Assembly: GCF_000948285.1 (NCBI RefSeq)
Contig: NZ_JYBP01000003.1
Coordinates: 1,550,001-1,614,000 of the forward strand
Direction: 5' to 3'
DNA: 64,000 nucleotides
Source: Geobacillus kaustophilus
GTDB lineage: Bacteria > Bacillota > Bacilli > Bacillales > Anoxybacillaceae
In this document: piece after piece, positions 55,829-64,000 of the stretch
Layout: the number at the start of each line of letters is the position of its first letter
How positions within the stretch are numbered: position 1 is the first letter of the stretch
Notes under the pieces: generated by a model
Databases searched by the model: none
What the model was told of the DNA's origin: nothing
The model's input: the letters and a program-made list of their open reading frames with translations, nothing else
Translations under genes and position numbers: made by a program

Positions 55829-55870
55829 TGTTCACAGAAATGAATACTGATCTCCACTATCTGCGTCATG

Positions 55871-55903
55871 AAAAAGGAGAACGGCCCCTCTGTTCTCCTT
55901 TTT
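55871..55903 (+). terminator. Terminator of the sigma/anti-sigma operon
   Basis: AAAAAGGAGAAC pairs with GTTCTCCTTTTT, followed by CTT. The spacer 55904-56050 holds nothing else I can recognise. Confidence 0.85.
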
Positions 55904-56050
55904 CTTCGTTATTCCCATAGAGTAGTGAAAATCCTCGTCAATGGCACGGTCATTGTAGCTGATGCCGGATGGACGGCGTATTGACGCGCCGCCCCTTCCG
56001 CTTTTCCGGTTAGAGGAGAGAGGCACCTCTTGAAGACGAAATCGAAAAGA

Positions 56051-56096
56051 AAAAGCCGCCCCAACAGGCTTCGTTCCCCGTCGGGACTGGCTTTTT
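56051..56096 (-). terminator. Terminator of the small membrane protein gene
   Basis: Minus-strand AAAAAGCC/GGCTTTTT outer stem with GC-rich inner pairing and a T tract, 15 bases after the stop at 56111. Confidence 0.75.
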
Positions 56097-56110
56097 CCTT
56101 TTCCTTTTTG

Positions 56111-56368
56111 TTAGCCGCGAACCATTTGGTACACATGCATCACCAAGGCGCTGACCGCCGCCACTCCTATAAACGAAACCAAATATACCATCGGCGCCCC
56201 CGTTTGGCCAAACACAACCTCATTTTGCAACACGTCCGCTTTCTCCCAAGCATTCTCCACATCGGGCTTATAAAGCTTCGTTTTCCAATACCCTATGCCA
56301 ATGGTTGCTGCCAAATACACCACATGAACGATGATCGAAATGGCGAAAGCGTGAATAACGGGTTTCAT
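56111..56368 (-). CDS. Small two-helix membrane protein, unidentified
   Basis: An 85-residue protein with two membrane helices (AFAISIIVHVVYLAATIGIGYW and MVYLVSFIGVAAVSALVMHVY) joined by a charged loop (KTKLYKPDVENAWEKADVL). GAAGGGGAATGTTC precedes ATG 56368; ATG 56374 is too close to the ribosome site. The family is not recognised. Confidence 0.7.
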   Translation of the reverse strand: MKPVIHAFAISIIVHVVYLAATIGIGYWKTKLYKPDVENAWEKADVLQNEVVFGQTGAPMVYLVSFIGVAAVSALVMHVYQMVRG

Positions 56369-56668
56369 GAACATTCCCCTTCCACACTTGTTAGGAATAC
56401 ATCAGGCTCTTCATGGAATACGCGTCCGCAAAAGTCCATCCATTGGGTTTGGCCCACATTGTAGTATGATCCCCATCATTTTACCATATTGAACAAGCTG
56501 CGCGAAATCGCCCCCCCTTCCTATTTCCGAATCGTTCCGCTCTACTAAACGTTCAATTCCTCCAAAAGAGGGGATATTCACAGACACTGGATTGAAGTAA
56601 GCTTAACTATAGCATCGCATTTCTCCATCCCACTAAGTATATGATGTGTATGGAACGCCAACAAAAAA

Positions 56669-56699
56669 TGAATGAACATTCATTCTGTTGTGGTATAAT
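56669..56699 (+). promoter_or_regulatory. FadR-like operator overlapping the MBL gene promoter
   Basis: TGAATGAACATTCATTCT (56669-56686) matches the Bacillus FadR box (TGAATGAMTANTCATTCA) at 16 of 18 positions and directly precedes a TATAAT -10 box (56694-56699). The rest of the 56369-56739 spacer shows no gene. Confidence 0.65.
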
Positions 56700-56739
56700 G
56701 GTAACAACATCCTCACACCAATAAGGAGGCCCGTTCGCC

Positions 56740-57579
56740 ATGCTGCTCGATAAAGTGATCAAAAAGCGGTTTGAAACCGAGACGGTGCAAAACGTGCGCA
56801 TCGCCAAGGGAACGGCGATGTTTCAAGGCGTTCGGCTCACTGTTCGCTGCTTTGTCATCGATGACGTGCTGATTGACACCGGCGCTAAATCGATGGAAAA
56901 CGAATTCACTTCGTTTTTCCAACAACAAGACATCAATCAAGTCGTGATCACCCATTTTCACGAAGACCATACCGGCTGCGCGGCGTTTTTGCAACGAAAG
57001 ATGGGCTTGCCCATCTATATGAATGAGCGAATGATCGACTACTGCCGCCAAAAAGCGGACTATCCGCTTTATCGAAAAGTGTTTTGGGGCAAGCGCGAAC
57101 CGTTTGCCGCCAAGCCCATCGGCGCGACGTTTTCCTCGCGAAACGCAACGTGGGACGTCATCCCGACGCCGGGCCATTCCATCGACCATGTGGCGTTTTT
57201 GAACCGCGAAACGGGACAGCTGTTCAGCGGCGACTTGTACTGTCAAGAGAAAACGAAAGTCATCTTGCGCGAGGAAAACATCCCGGCGATCATCGCTTCC
57301 TTGCAACACGTGTTGATGTACGATTTCGGCGGCGTCTTTTGTGCTCACGCCGGCTATCTCCCGAACGGGCGCGAGGCGTTGCAGCGGAAGCTTGACTATT
57401 TGCTTGAACTGCAAGGAACGATCATCGATTTATACGAAAAAGGAACACCGTCCAAACAAATCCAAGCGATTTTGTTTCCGAAAAAATACCCGATCGTCTT
57501 TTTCTCGGGCGGAGAGTGGGACTCGCTCCATATCATCCGGTCGGTCATTCAGGAATATGAGACGAAACAAGCGAGCTGA
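56740..57579 (+). CDS. MBL-fold metallo-hydrolase
   Basis: A 279-residue metallo-beta-lactamase fold hydrolase: the metal motif THFHEDHTG, then PTPGHSIDHVAFL, LFSGDLYC and the late FCAHAGYLPNGRE, giving a two-metal site. A C-terminal helical domain (LDYLLELQGTIIDLYEKG) may shape substrate binding. AATAAGGAGGCCC precedes the ATG. The FadR-like box suggests control by acyl-CoA; a thioester substrate is inference only. Confidence 0.88.
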   Translation: MLLDKVIKKRFETETVQNVRIAKGTAMFQGVRLTVRCFVIDDVLIDTGAKSMENEFTSFFQQQDINQVVITHFHEDHTGCAAFLQRKMGLPIYMNERMIDYCRQKADYPLYRKVFWGKREPFAAKPIGATFSSRNATWDVIPTPGHSIDHVAFLNRETGQLFSGDLYCQEKTKVILREENIPAIIASLQHVLMYDFGGVFCAHAGYLPNGREALQRKLDYLLELQGTIIDLYEKGTPSKQIQAILFPKKYPIVFFSGGEWDSLHIIRSVIQEYETKQAS

Positions 57580-57589
57580 GACGGGGCTT

Positions 57590-57803
57590 GTTTATTGCAA
57601 AATAAAAATGCAGAGATCTGCAGAGAATTTGGCTTAGGCCAACTTGACATGGAGTGGGGGGCGTGATAGCCTTTTTAGGCATAGCCAGCCCTTGATATTG
57701 CTGGCTTCCTGGCTTTTTAATCACGCCCCCAGAGGCTCCTTGTCAAGTTGTCATTCTCTGCACTTTTCCTTGCAAAACTCTGTATTTTTTCTTTGCAGAA
57801 AAC
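57590..57803. repeat. 214-bp palindromic repeat, copy B (opposite orientation)
   Basis: Same length as copy A (45957-46170) and nearly identical to its reverse complement, including all inner stems. It lies between the MBL gene stop and that gene's apparent terminator, so it looks inserted. Confidence 0.88.
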
Positions 57804-57806
57804 AGG

Positions 57807-57852
57807 GGCTGCCCGAGATGGCCATGATATGGCGTCGTGGGGCAGCCTTTTT
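57807..57852 (+). terminator. Terminator of the MBL gene
   Basis: GGCTGCCC pairs with GGGCAGCC followed by TTTTT. It is now 228 bases from the stop codon because of the repeat. The remaining spacer to 58055 has no other feature. Confidence 0.75.
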
Positions 57853-58055
57853 ACGCCCGGCGTTACTGCTTTCTTTTCTGCCCCCATCTCCCTCAACTCT
57901 CGTTGTCTTCCATTTTATATTCTTCCCTTGCCATGGACAGTTACATCTTTTTGGCGCTAGACGGCCCAGCGGCCGTTCAGGCAGGCGGCTGCGGTTCCCC
58001 ATTGGCGCTGCGTATGTTATGCTAATAGAGAAAAACGAAGAAAAGGTGTTAGAGA

Positions 58056-59183
58056 ATGAAGTCATGCATCGTCATTGGAGCCGGCATTTTAGGGGCCTCT
58101 GTCGCCTACCATTTGGCGAAAGAAGGCGCAACAGTCATGATCATCGACCGCGGCGACAAGGGCCAAGCGACCGATGCGGCGGCGGGAATCGTGTGCCCTT
58201 GGCTGTCGCAGCGCCGCAACCAAAAATGGTATCGGTTGGCGAAAGGCGGGGCGAAATTTTATCCTTTCCTCATGGAAGAACTGGAATCATACGGGGAAAC
58301 AGAAACCGGTTACGCACGCGTCGGGGCGCTATGGCTGCACACGGACGAACAGAAACTGGAACAGATGGAGGAGCGCGCTCTCCAACGGCGCGAAGACGCG
58401 CCAGAAATGGGAGAGATCGTGCGGCTTCATCCCCAAGAGGCAAAGGAGCTGTTTCCGCCGCTTGCCGGTGAGCATCATGCCTTGTATGTCAGCGGCGCCG
58501 CCCGAGTGAACGGTCGGGCGGTGCGAGACGCCCTCATGAATGCTGCTCAAAAGCGCGGCGCCGCCTACATCCGCGGAAACGCCCGGATCCTGTTTGAAGG
58601 CTCCCGCGTCATCGGCGTGGAAGTCAATGAAGCGAAATACACGGCCGAAGCCGTCATCGTCACGGCCGGCGTGTGGGCTGGCGAACTGCTCGAACCGCTG
58701 GGCGTTCGGTTTGCCGTCAGCCCGCAAAAAGGACAAATCGTTCATCTCGAATGGGGGGCGGACGAGACCGGCCGATGGCCAGTCGTCATGCCGCCGAACA
58801 ATCAGTATATGCTCGCCTTCCCTGGGGGGCGAATCATCATCGGAACGACCCATGAAGATGAGGCGGGCATGGACATCCGCGCAACCGCAGGCGGCATCCA
58901 TGAAATATTGGACAAAGCCCTCGCCGTCGCACCGGGGCTGTCGGCGTGCACCTATGTGGAAACACGGGTCGGATTCCGCCCGCGCACGCCCGGATTCCTC
59001 CCTGTCTTCGGGGCGATCCCTCGGTTTTTCGGCCTGTACGTCGCCAATGGGCTCGGCTCCTCAGGTCTCACCGTCGGCCCGTATTTAGGAAAAGAGTTGG
59101 CGAAACTCGTCATCGGCCTGCCGACAGAACTCGATCCAAGCGATTACGACGTGGCAAACGCCATCGCACCGATCATTCCATGA
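58056..59183 (+). CDS. FAD-dependent amino-acid oxidase family protein (DAO/DadA-like)
   Basis: A 375-residue flavoprotein. The FAD dinucleotide fold is at the N-terminus (CIVIGAGILGASVAYHLAKEGATVMIIDRG). The substrate domain includes GIVCPWLSQRRNQKWYRLAKGG. Further FAD contacts are EAVIVTAGVWAGELLEPLG, RVGFRPRTPGFLPVFG and NGLGSSGLTVGPYLG. The family oxidises D-amino acids, glycine or sarcosine; the substrate cannot be chosen here. AAAGGTGTTAGAGA precedes the ATG. Confidence 0.87.
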   Translation: MKSCIVIGAGILGASVAYHLAKEGATVMIIDRGDKGQATDAAAGIVCPWLSQRRNQKWYRLAKGGAKFYPFLMEELESYGETETGYARVGALWLHTDEQKLEQMEERALQRREDAPEMGEIVRLHPQEAKELFPPLAGEHHALYVSGAARVNGRAVRDALMNAAQKRGAAYIRGNARILFEGSRVIGVEVNEAKYTAEAVIVTAGVWAGELLEPLGVRFAVSPQKGQIVHLEWGADETGRWPVVMPPNNQYMLAFPGGRIIIGTTHEDEAGMDIRATAGGIHEILDKALAVAPGLSACTYVETRVGFRPRTPGFLPVFGAIPRFFGLYVANGLGSSGLTVGPYLGKELAKLVIGLPTELDPSDYDVANAIAPIIP

Positions 59184-59283
59184 GGAGAACAGGGAAACCA
59201 ACAACACATTTTCTGCGATCAACCAGCCAACGCAGCAGTTGACCTCCCTTTCCCGCCGCCAGGACAAAGCGGGCCATGTTTGG

Positions 59284-59835
59284 TCAGCTTTGTCCTTCAT
59301 ATTTTTTCAACTGTTCCGTCAGCTTCTGAAACAACTCCATATCTTTGCGGTCAAGCGCCTGGTCAATTTGCAGTTTCAACCTCGACACTTCGTGGCGTTT
59401 CAGCGCCTCATCCAACACTTGTTCGGCCGCCTTCGCCATTTTCTCATGCTGCTCGTGCCGTCTGACATTTTCAAACGCTTGATGATCAATAAGCCGAAGG
59501 TACGAAAAATTCCTTGCCTTTCCTGGAAAATGAAGCGTCAAATAGAGCGGTTCGTTCGGATGCAGCGCCAAATCACCCATAATGGCAGCGAGGCTCGTGC
59601 TTTTTTGACCGCGTCGATAAAAGACGAGCCCTTCCTCTTCCGCCATCGCGGTCGAAATGATCAGCCACCGCGCCTGCTTTTGCTCGGTTTCCGTAAAATG
59701 GACGTTCTCAAGCAAATGGGGGTGCTGAAGCAAATACTTGAGCACAAACCGGGCATCGGGATGCTTTAGGCGATAATGTTGCAAAAACGTTGTTAAGAAA
59801 TGCCGCTTTTCTGAATAGGACACCCACCTTGTCAT
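59284..59835 (-). CDS. UPF0302 (YpiB-like) family protein
   Basis: A 183-residue soluble protein resembling Bacillus YpiB (WVSYSEKRHFLTTFLQHYRLKHPDARFVLKYLLQHPHLLENVHF, then a beta region and the helical end VSRLKLQIDQALDRKDMELFQKLTEQLKKYE). Start 59835 is chosen for GGGGGTGAGGCC just before it. Function unknown. It converges with the preceding oxidase gene. Confidence 0.75.
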   Translation of the reverse strand: MTRWVSYSEKRHFLTTFLQHYRLKHPDARFVLKYLLQHPHLLENVHFTETEQKQARWLIISTAMAEEEGLVFYRRGQKSTSLAAIMGDLALHPNEPLYLTLHFPGKARNFSYLRLIDHQAFENVRRHEQHEKMAKAAEQVLDEALKRHEVSRLKLQIDQALDRKDMELFQKLTEQLKKYEGQS

Positions 59836-60037
59836 GGCCTCACCCCCTTCAACTGCTTCTCCTGAAAGGCAACAGCAGCCGCAGCGCAAGATCGTCTCAA
59901 CAAGCGGCGATGATCAACGGCCATCCCGTCCGCGTCTTTGCTTTATAGTATACTGGATGGCGCCCCGCCGTGCATCTGCCAACCGCGGGGCAAGACCCCA
60001 TTCACCCCATCACCGAGCGGCAAACGAAATAGAAAAA

Positions 60038-60064
60038 CAGCTGCCCTTGATCTTCGGGCAGCTG
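60038..60064 (-). terminator. Terminator of mqo
   Basis: Minus-strand CAGCTGCCC/GGGCAGCTG hairpin followed by TTTTTCTATTT. Confidence 0.85.
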
Positions 60065-60117
60065 CTCCTTACAGGCGACTAGTATACGACCTCCCTTTAG
60101 ACCGCTAAAGCACAGGC

Positions 60118-61620
60118 TTACGCCAACTGCAGCGCAAAGTGGCCGTTTAATCCGAGCGCTTCCGCTGTAGACGCTTGCACTTGGCGCAAAAGCGATTCGT
60201 TTTTCATCAATGATTCGCCGTAGGACGGAATCATTTCTTTCACTTTCGGCCGCCATTCTTTCATCTGTTCCGGGAAGCATTTCTCCATCACTTCAAGCAT
60301 GACGTGAACCGCTGTTGATGCACCTGGCGAAGCGCCGAGCAACGCCGCGATCGAGCCATCGGCCGCATGGACGACTTCCGTGCCAAATTGCAAAGTCCCT
60401 TTGCCGCCAGATTCTGTGTCTTTAATCACTTGCACACGCTGACCCGCAACGACGATGTCCCACTCGTCGCTTTTCGCCGTTGGGACGAATTCACGCAGCT
60501 CTTGCATGCGCTGTTCTTTCGATAACATCACCTGCTGGATCAAATAGTTGGTCAAGGCCATATTTTTCACACCAGCGGCCAATATCGTCAATACGTTGTG
60601 CGGCTTGATCGAGGTGAACAGGTCGAGCATCGACCCGTTTTTCAAAAACTTCGGCGAAAAACCCGCAAACGGCCCAAACAGCAGCATTTTTTGATTATCG
60701 ATAAACCGCGTGTCCAAGTGCGGCACCGACATCGGCGGCGCGCCGACTTTCGCTTTGCCGTACACTTTCGCGTGGTGCTTTTCCACAACCTCTGGGTTGT
60801 TGCACACCATAAACAGTCCGCTCACCGGGAAGCCGCCGATCCCTTTCCCTTCTGGAATGCCAGATTTTTGCAACAGATGGAGGCTGCCTCCTCCGGCGCC
60901 GATGAAGACAAACTTGGCCGCATGAAACTCCACGGCGCCCGTGTCCAAATTCCGCACCTTCAACTCCCATAAGCCATCGCTTGTCCGTTTGATATCTTCG
61001 ACATGATGGCGGTAGCGGATCTCCACGTTCTTCCGTTTCAAATGTTCAAACAATTGGCGCGTCAATGCCCCAAAGTTGACGTCCGTCCCCGACTCGATCC
61101 GCGTCGCCGCAATCGGCTCGGTCACAACCCGATCTTCCATCATGAGCGGCACCCATTCGGCCAACTTTTTCGGGTCATCAGAAAATTCCATTCCTTTAAA
61201 TAGTGGATTGGCTGCCATCGTTTCATGCCGCTTTTTCAAAAACGCGACATTGTCTTCCCCTTGCACGAAGCTCATATGCGGCAATGGGCGGATGAACTCT
61301 TTTGGATCCGCGAGCACCCCGCTGTTCACTAAATGAGCCCAAAACTGCAAGGAGACATAAAACTGCTCATTGATTTTGATGGCTTTGCTGATGTCGATCG
61401 ACCCATCGGACTTCCTAACGGTGTAGTTCAGCTCGCAAAGCGCCGCATGTCCGGTTCCGGCGTTGTTCCACTCGTTGGAGCTTTCTGCCCCCGCTTCTTC
61501 GAGCCGTTCAAACACGGCAATCTCCCATTCGGGCGCCAATTCCTTGAGCAGCGTCCCCAACGTTGCGCTCATAATGCCAGCGCCGATTAAAATGACGTCC
61601 GTTGTTTGTTTGTTCCCCAT
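60118..61620 (-). CDS. mqo: Malate:quinone oxidoreductase
   Basis: A 500-residue FAD enzyme, peripheral to the membrane, that oxidises malate to oxaloacetate and passes electrons to menaquinone. Seen: [21 protein letters not shown] (FAD fold), [51 protein letters not shown] and [18 protein letters not shown]. Length is normal. Start 61620 is preferred to the ATG three codons earlier because of spacing to AGGG. Confidence 0.95.
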   Translation of the reverse strand: MGNKQTTDVILIGAGIMSATLGTLLKELAPEWEIAVFERLEEAGAESSNEWNNAGTGHAALCELNYTVRKSDGSIDISKAIKINEQFYVSLQFWAHLVNSGVLADPKEFIRPLPHMSFVQGEDNVAFLKKRHETMAANPLFKGMEFSDDPKKLAEWVPLMMEDRVVTEPIAATRIESGTDVNFGALTRQLFEHLKRKNVEIRYRHHVEDIKRTSDGLWELKVRNLDTGAVEFHAAKFVFIGAGGGSLHLLQKSGIPEGKGIGGFPVSGLFMVCNNPEVVEKHHAKVYGKAKVGAPPMSVPHLDTRFIDNQKMLLFGPFAGFSPKFLKNGSMLDLFTSIKPHNVLTILAAGVKNMALTNYLIQQVMLSKEQRMQELREFVPTAKSDEWDIVVAGQRVQVIKDTESGGKGTLQFGTEVVHAADGSIAALLGASPGASTAVHVMLEVMEKCFPEQMKEWRPKVKEMIPSYGESLMKNESLLRQVQASTAEALGLNGHFALQLA

Positions 61621-61723
61621 GTTTACCATCCCTATCCATGAATAGTTGTAAAAGAGCATCGAGCGACCGCTCGAAATGATTCCACCGATACCCCTTTGGA
61701 TTTTAAGGGCGATTCCAACATTT

Positions 61724-61753
61724 ATTATAACACAATCGATTAATAGTATGTCA
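61724..61753 (-). promoter_or_regulatory. Probable mqo promoter
   Basis: Minus-strand TATAAT at 61724-61729 with a TGACAT-like -35 about 18 bases upstream, giving a leader of roughly 100 bases. The rest of 61754-62172 is AT-rich and shows no gene. Confidence 0.5.
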
Positions 61754-62172
61754 TTATTAACGATTTTAACAAAAATATATTAATATAATTCCGTGCACCG
61801 TTGCGTATTCATTGCATCAACACGCTCATCCACAATCGTCCTTCATAATAATTTTACAAAATCGTTGAATATTTCGCCACCATCTCGCGAGAAAATGCGG
61901 AAATTTTTCAGGGGTGACGAGGAACATATAGCCATAAAACAGCTTTATGCCGTTGAAAGATAATGCAGCTGTTTCCCACATGCATGCTAAATTGGTGGAT
62001 ATAAATACAAAATTTTATTCTTCTTAGGGGGGATTGTCGGCATCGTAACTTAGCAAAAGCAAATCGCAAGGAAAAATGCTGTTTTGCTTTTCTTTATCTG
62101 AATGTCTTTCTTTATCAAGTACATTTTATGGTGAAAATCCCGATTTTTTCATTATTCCCCAAAATAAAAAAA

Positions 62173-62188
62173 GACCGCCAATGCGGTC
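62173..62188 (-). terminator. Terminator of the tRNA-Arg transcript
   Basis: Minus-strand GACCGC-ATTG-GCGGTC followed by TTTTTTTATTTT, 50 bases after the tRNA. Confidence 0.9.
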
Positions 62189-62237
62189 ATATCAAGGGAT
62201 TTAGGGATTCCGATCCGGATGAGTCGGATCCACATAG

Positions 62238-62310
62238 CGGCCCCGAGAGGATTCGAACCTCCGACGCACGGTTTAGGAAACCGACGCTCTATCCACTGAG
62301 CTACGGGGCC
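62238..62310 (-). tRNA. tRNA-Arg, anticodon CCU
   Basis: A 73-base cloverleaf: acceptor GGCCCCG/CGGGGCC with G discriminator, D arm TAGCTCAGTGGATAGAGC, anticodon loop TTCCTAA (anticodon CCT, reading AGG), T arm GGAGGTTCGAATCCTCT. The 3' CCA is not encoded. It is a single gene with its own promoter and terminator. Confidence 0.97.
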
Positions 62311-62332
62311 GTTTTCATCACTCTCCTTTTCC

Positions 62333-62361
62333 ATTCTATCCATCTGCATATAAAAATTCAA
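62333..62361 (-). promoter_or_regulatory. Promoter of the tRNA-Arg gene
   Basis: Minus-strand TTGAAT (62356-62361), 17-base spacer, TAGAAT (62333-62338), about 15 bases before the mature tRNA start. Confidence 0.7.
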
Positions 62362-62555
62362 TAGCTGATAGAAAAACAACATATAGAAGACGGACTCCAA
62401 CCCCGATCTCTCCAAGGTTCGCTCTTCGTTCCCGGCAATTTGGATTCGTCAGCTCGGATCGACCCACGATTTCCCACGGAACGTTCAAATCGTCTACCCA
62501 TTTCAGCAATCAAAAACATCTCGCTCAATGCCGAAAACAACACGGATCGTTCGTT

Positions 62556-63389
62556 TTACAATGACTGCTCATATTCGTCTGGATTGAGGATCATATGCAC
62601 TCTCGCTGCATCATCCTCGACACTCAGAAAGTGGCTCGTTTCCTTTGGTCCCAGTCCTCTAGCCGCCCCATGAATGCACCCGATTTTCTCCAGCTTCCCG
62701 CTTCTGACGTTCCAGCTGTACAGTCCCTCCTTCGAATGATAGCTACTGCCAAAATACGCATAGTTCCCCCTCACACATAGAGCGGTCGATCCGCGCAGCT
62801 GCTCGGGCGCTTTGTATCTCTCCACCGCCTTTGCGCAAGGATCCACATGAATAAGCGAAAAATCGTCGTAAGGAAAGAGCCACAATGTCGAGGATTTCCC
62901 TTTACAAATCGCATAGCAGTCAATGATCATGGGACGATCCGTTAAATGGGAATGATATTTGAAGGCCGGGGAACCATCAAATCGAAACAAAACCAATCCT
63001 TCCGTAGAAATTCCTTTGCCAAAAACCCCTTCATCAAAGTAGCTGATCCATATCCCTTCTTTTCCAACCGCTATATCTTCAATCCCGTCGCCGCCGCAAA
63101 AGGAATGCCGGACACGGCCGTGCAGATCGAGCAAAAACACATTATCGCGCTTCCCATCGCTTCTCGCATCCGCCAGCAAAAACCGCTCGCTGTCGACCCA
63201 TCGAATGATGGGAAAACGCACAGAGACGTCCGGATGGAGAACAGTTCCATTCACGACGCACTCCAACCGTCGGCGGCTTCTTTGCACAACGATCCATCCG
63301 CACCGGTCGCTCCAATCCGCATCCATCAGCCGAACCCCACTTCGTTCGGAAACAATCGAATAGAAAGTATAGGTGACGATTGGCAACAT
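62556..63389 (-). CDS. Hypothetical protein with beta-propeller-like composition
   Basis: A 277-residue protein without signal peptide or membrane helix. Strand-rich, roughly repeated segments (GWIVVQRSRRRLECVVNG, FPIIRWVDSERFLLADA, VFLLDLHGRVRHSFCGGDG, GIWISYFDEGVFGKG, LYSWNVRSGKLEKIG) resemble the blades of a WD/NHL-like propeller. No catalytic motif is seen. The gene is alone. I do not recognise a named family. Confidence 0.6.
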   Translation of the reverse strand: MLPIVTYTFYSIVSERSGVRLMDADWSDRCGWIVVQRSRRRLECVVNGTVLHPDVSVRFPIIRWVDSERFLLADARSDGKRDNVFLLDLHGRVRHSFCGGDGIEDIAVGKEGIWISYFDEGVFGKGISTEGLVLFRFDGSPAFKYHSHLTDRPMIIDCYAICKGKSSTLWLFPYDDFSLIHVDPCAKAVERYKAPEQLRGSTALCVRGNYAYFGSSYHSKEGLYSWNVRSGKLEKIGCIHGAARGLGPKETSHFLSVEDDAARVHMILNPDEYEQSL

Positions 63390-63887
63390 TTATCCCCCAC
63401 AGAAACGTCATCTTTACAGCCACACACCCCCTATTGCCCCCGCATTTCTACGAGGCGCCCTCATCTGCACGACAACGCGAATCGATAAGGTGAAGCGATG
63501 GGATTCGCTGCGGCCCTGCACCGTTGCTTCCCCTCCGATCGCAGGCAAGGCGCTTCCGCCGTCACCGCTTCACAAACGCCGCAACTGGATCAGCGTCCTC
63601 AGGGAGCGCTGTCCGCACGACGAACGGTTGGCCGTTTGTCATGATCAACATCTTTGAATCGTCCCCATCGTGGAAAGGACTGTTCCTCACGGAGGACACC
63701 AACAATGAGGGATATCATTCGTGAGCACGAGGCGAAAATCCTGCATGGAAGAAGAAAAAATGGAGAGCCCGGAAAAGCCCTCCGTCATACAAATGGCAAC
63801 GACCGCCCGTGCTGCGGGCAGAGGGATGGAACGAACCTCGCTTTTATGGAAGACCGACCTTAAGTTTGAGTAGGACACAAAGGCATC
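63390..63887. other. Spacer without a convincing gene
   Basis: Several short open frames on both strands overlap each other and lack ribosome sites or recognisable protein patterns. A weak promoter region for the gene at 62556-63389 should lie at its left end. Nothing else is supported. Confidence 0.4.
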
Positions 63888-64000
63888 TTATTCGGGAATA
63901 TAAATTTTCTGCAGCGGCAGCAGCGCTCTCGCATCATTTGGCATGTTCTCATACCAATGGACAATCAAGTTGACCAGCTCTTCCAAATCAATCAGTTTCA
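63888..64000 (-). CDS. Unidentified protein, C-terminal end only
   Basis: The last 36 codons of a minus-strand gene that enters from the right edge (IDLEELVNLIVHWYENMPND..., ending KIYIPE and TAA). The composition is protein-like and the frame is open to the edge. Too little is present to name it. Confidence 0.55.
   Translation of the reverse strand, partial: KLIDLEELVNLIVHWYENMPNDARALLPLQKIYIPE

Noticed and set aside
59236-59292. GGACAAAGC/GCTTTGTCC hairpin between converging genes as a terminator
   Set aside because: No T tract follows on either strand in the right place; it may still help termination but is too weak to list.
63390-63887. Several 60-95 residue frames on both strands near the right edge
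   Set aside because: They overlap each other, lack ribosome sites and show no recognisable domain; treated as non-coding.

Overview
The window looks like chromosomal DNA of a thermophilic, spore-forming Bacillaceae, most like Geobacillus or a close relative. The basis is familiarity with the gene families, not a search: Bacillus-type cysJ/cysI with a divergent cysL, a CzrA/CcpA/FadR-like operator set, strong AGGAGG ribosome sites, GTG/TTG starts, a mixture of GC-rich genes and AT-rich spacers, and many IS elements of kinds common in that group.

Layout. 1-5.8 kb: the start of an aldehyde dehydrogenase gene with a small zinc-ribbon gene, a decayed class D sortase/acidic surface protein locus, a CapA-like lipoprotein and a coiled-coil protein. 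6-19.7 kb: one long minus-strand ethanolamine utilisation (eut) microcompartment operon, read eutL, eutK-like, eutE, eutM, pduL-type, flavoprotein-like, eutN, eutS, eutP, eutW, eutV, eutA, eutB, eutC, eat. It starts from a near-consensus promoter followed by a leader terminator of the type controlled by EutV. It ends in an acyl-CoA synthetase gene cut off by a small mobile repeat. 19.8-26.3 kb: an ascorbate-type PTS (ulaA, ulaB and a PRD regulator). An ISL3 element with an 8-bp target repeat interrupts ulaA, and a small TATA-flanked repeat with a nested IS630-type element interrupts the regulator. 26.6-37.5 kb: housekeeping and amino-acid catabolism, namely a POT peptide transporter, a repeat-built coiled-coil protein, a gamma-carbonic anhydrase, an E1 alpha/beta pair, an ABC transporter, a phenylalanine-dehydrogenase-like enzyme with a cre site, and an NMO/FabK-like flavoprotein. 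37.5-46 kb: IS605-type and IS4-type elements and a phage packaging remnant (terS, terL, portal, minor head protein). The minor head protein ends in a small toxin-like domain and is followed by an immunity-like gene. 46-64 kb: cysI/cysJ/cysL, czrA/czcD, an ECF sigma factor with a membrane anti-sigma factor, an MBL hydrolase behind a FadR-like box, an amino-acid oxidase family protein, mqo, tRNA-Arg(CCU) and two unidentified genes.

The most notable signal is a family of short non-coding mobile repeats. Two full 230-bp copies (40899-41128, 42240-42469) share terminal GATGCAA/TTGCATC, sit between TATATA tracts and carry hairpins. In both cases, removing 234 bp (the element plus one 4-bp TATA) rejoins an open reading frame exactly. 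A shrunken copy at the PTS regulator behaves the same way, and a worn copy truncates the acyl-CoA synthetase. Rebuilding the phage locus without its insertions gives one minor-head/toxin fusion of about 455 residues. Its stop overlaps the start of the immunity-like gene, which is followed at once by a terminator, so this looks like a self-contained phage-head toxin/immunity cassette. A second, unrelated 214-bp palindromic repeat occurs twice in opposite orientation (45957-46170, 57590-57803) around the cys-to-MBL segment.
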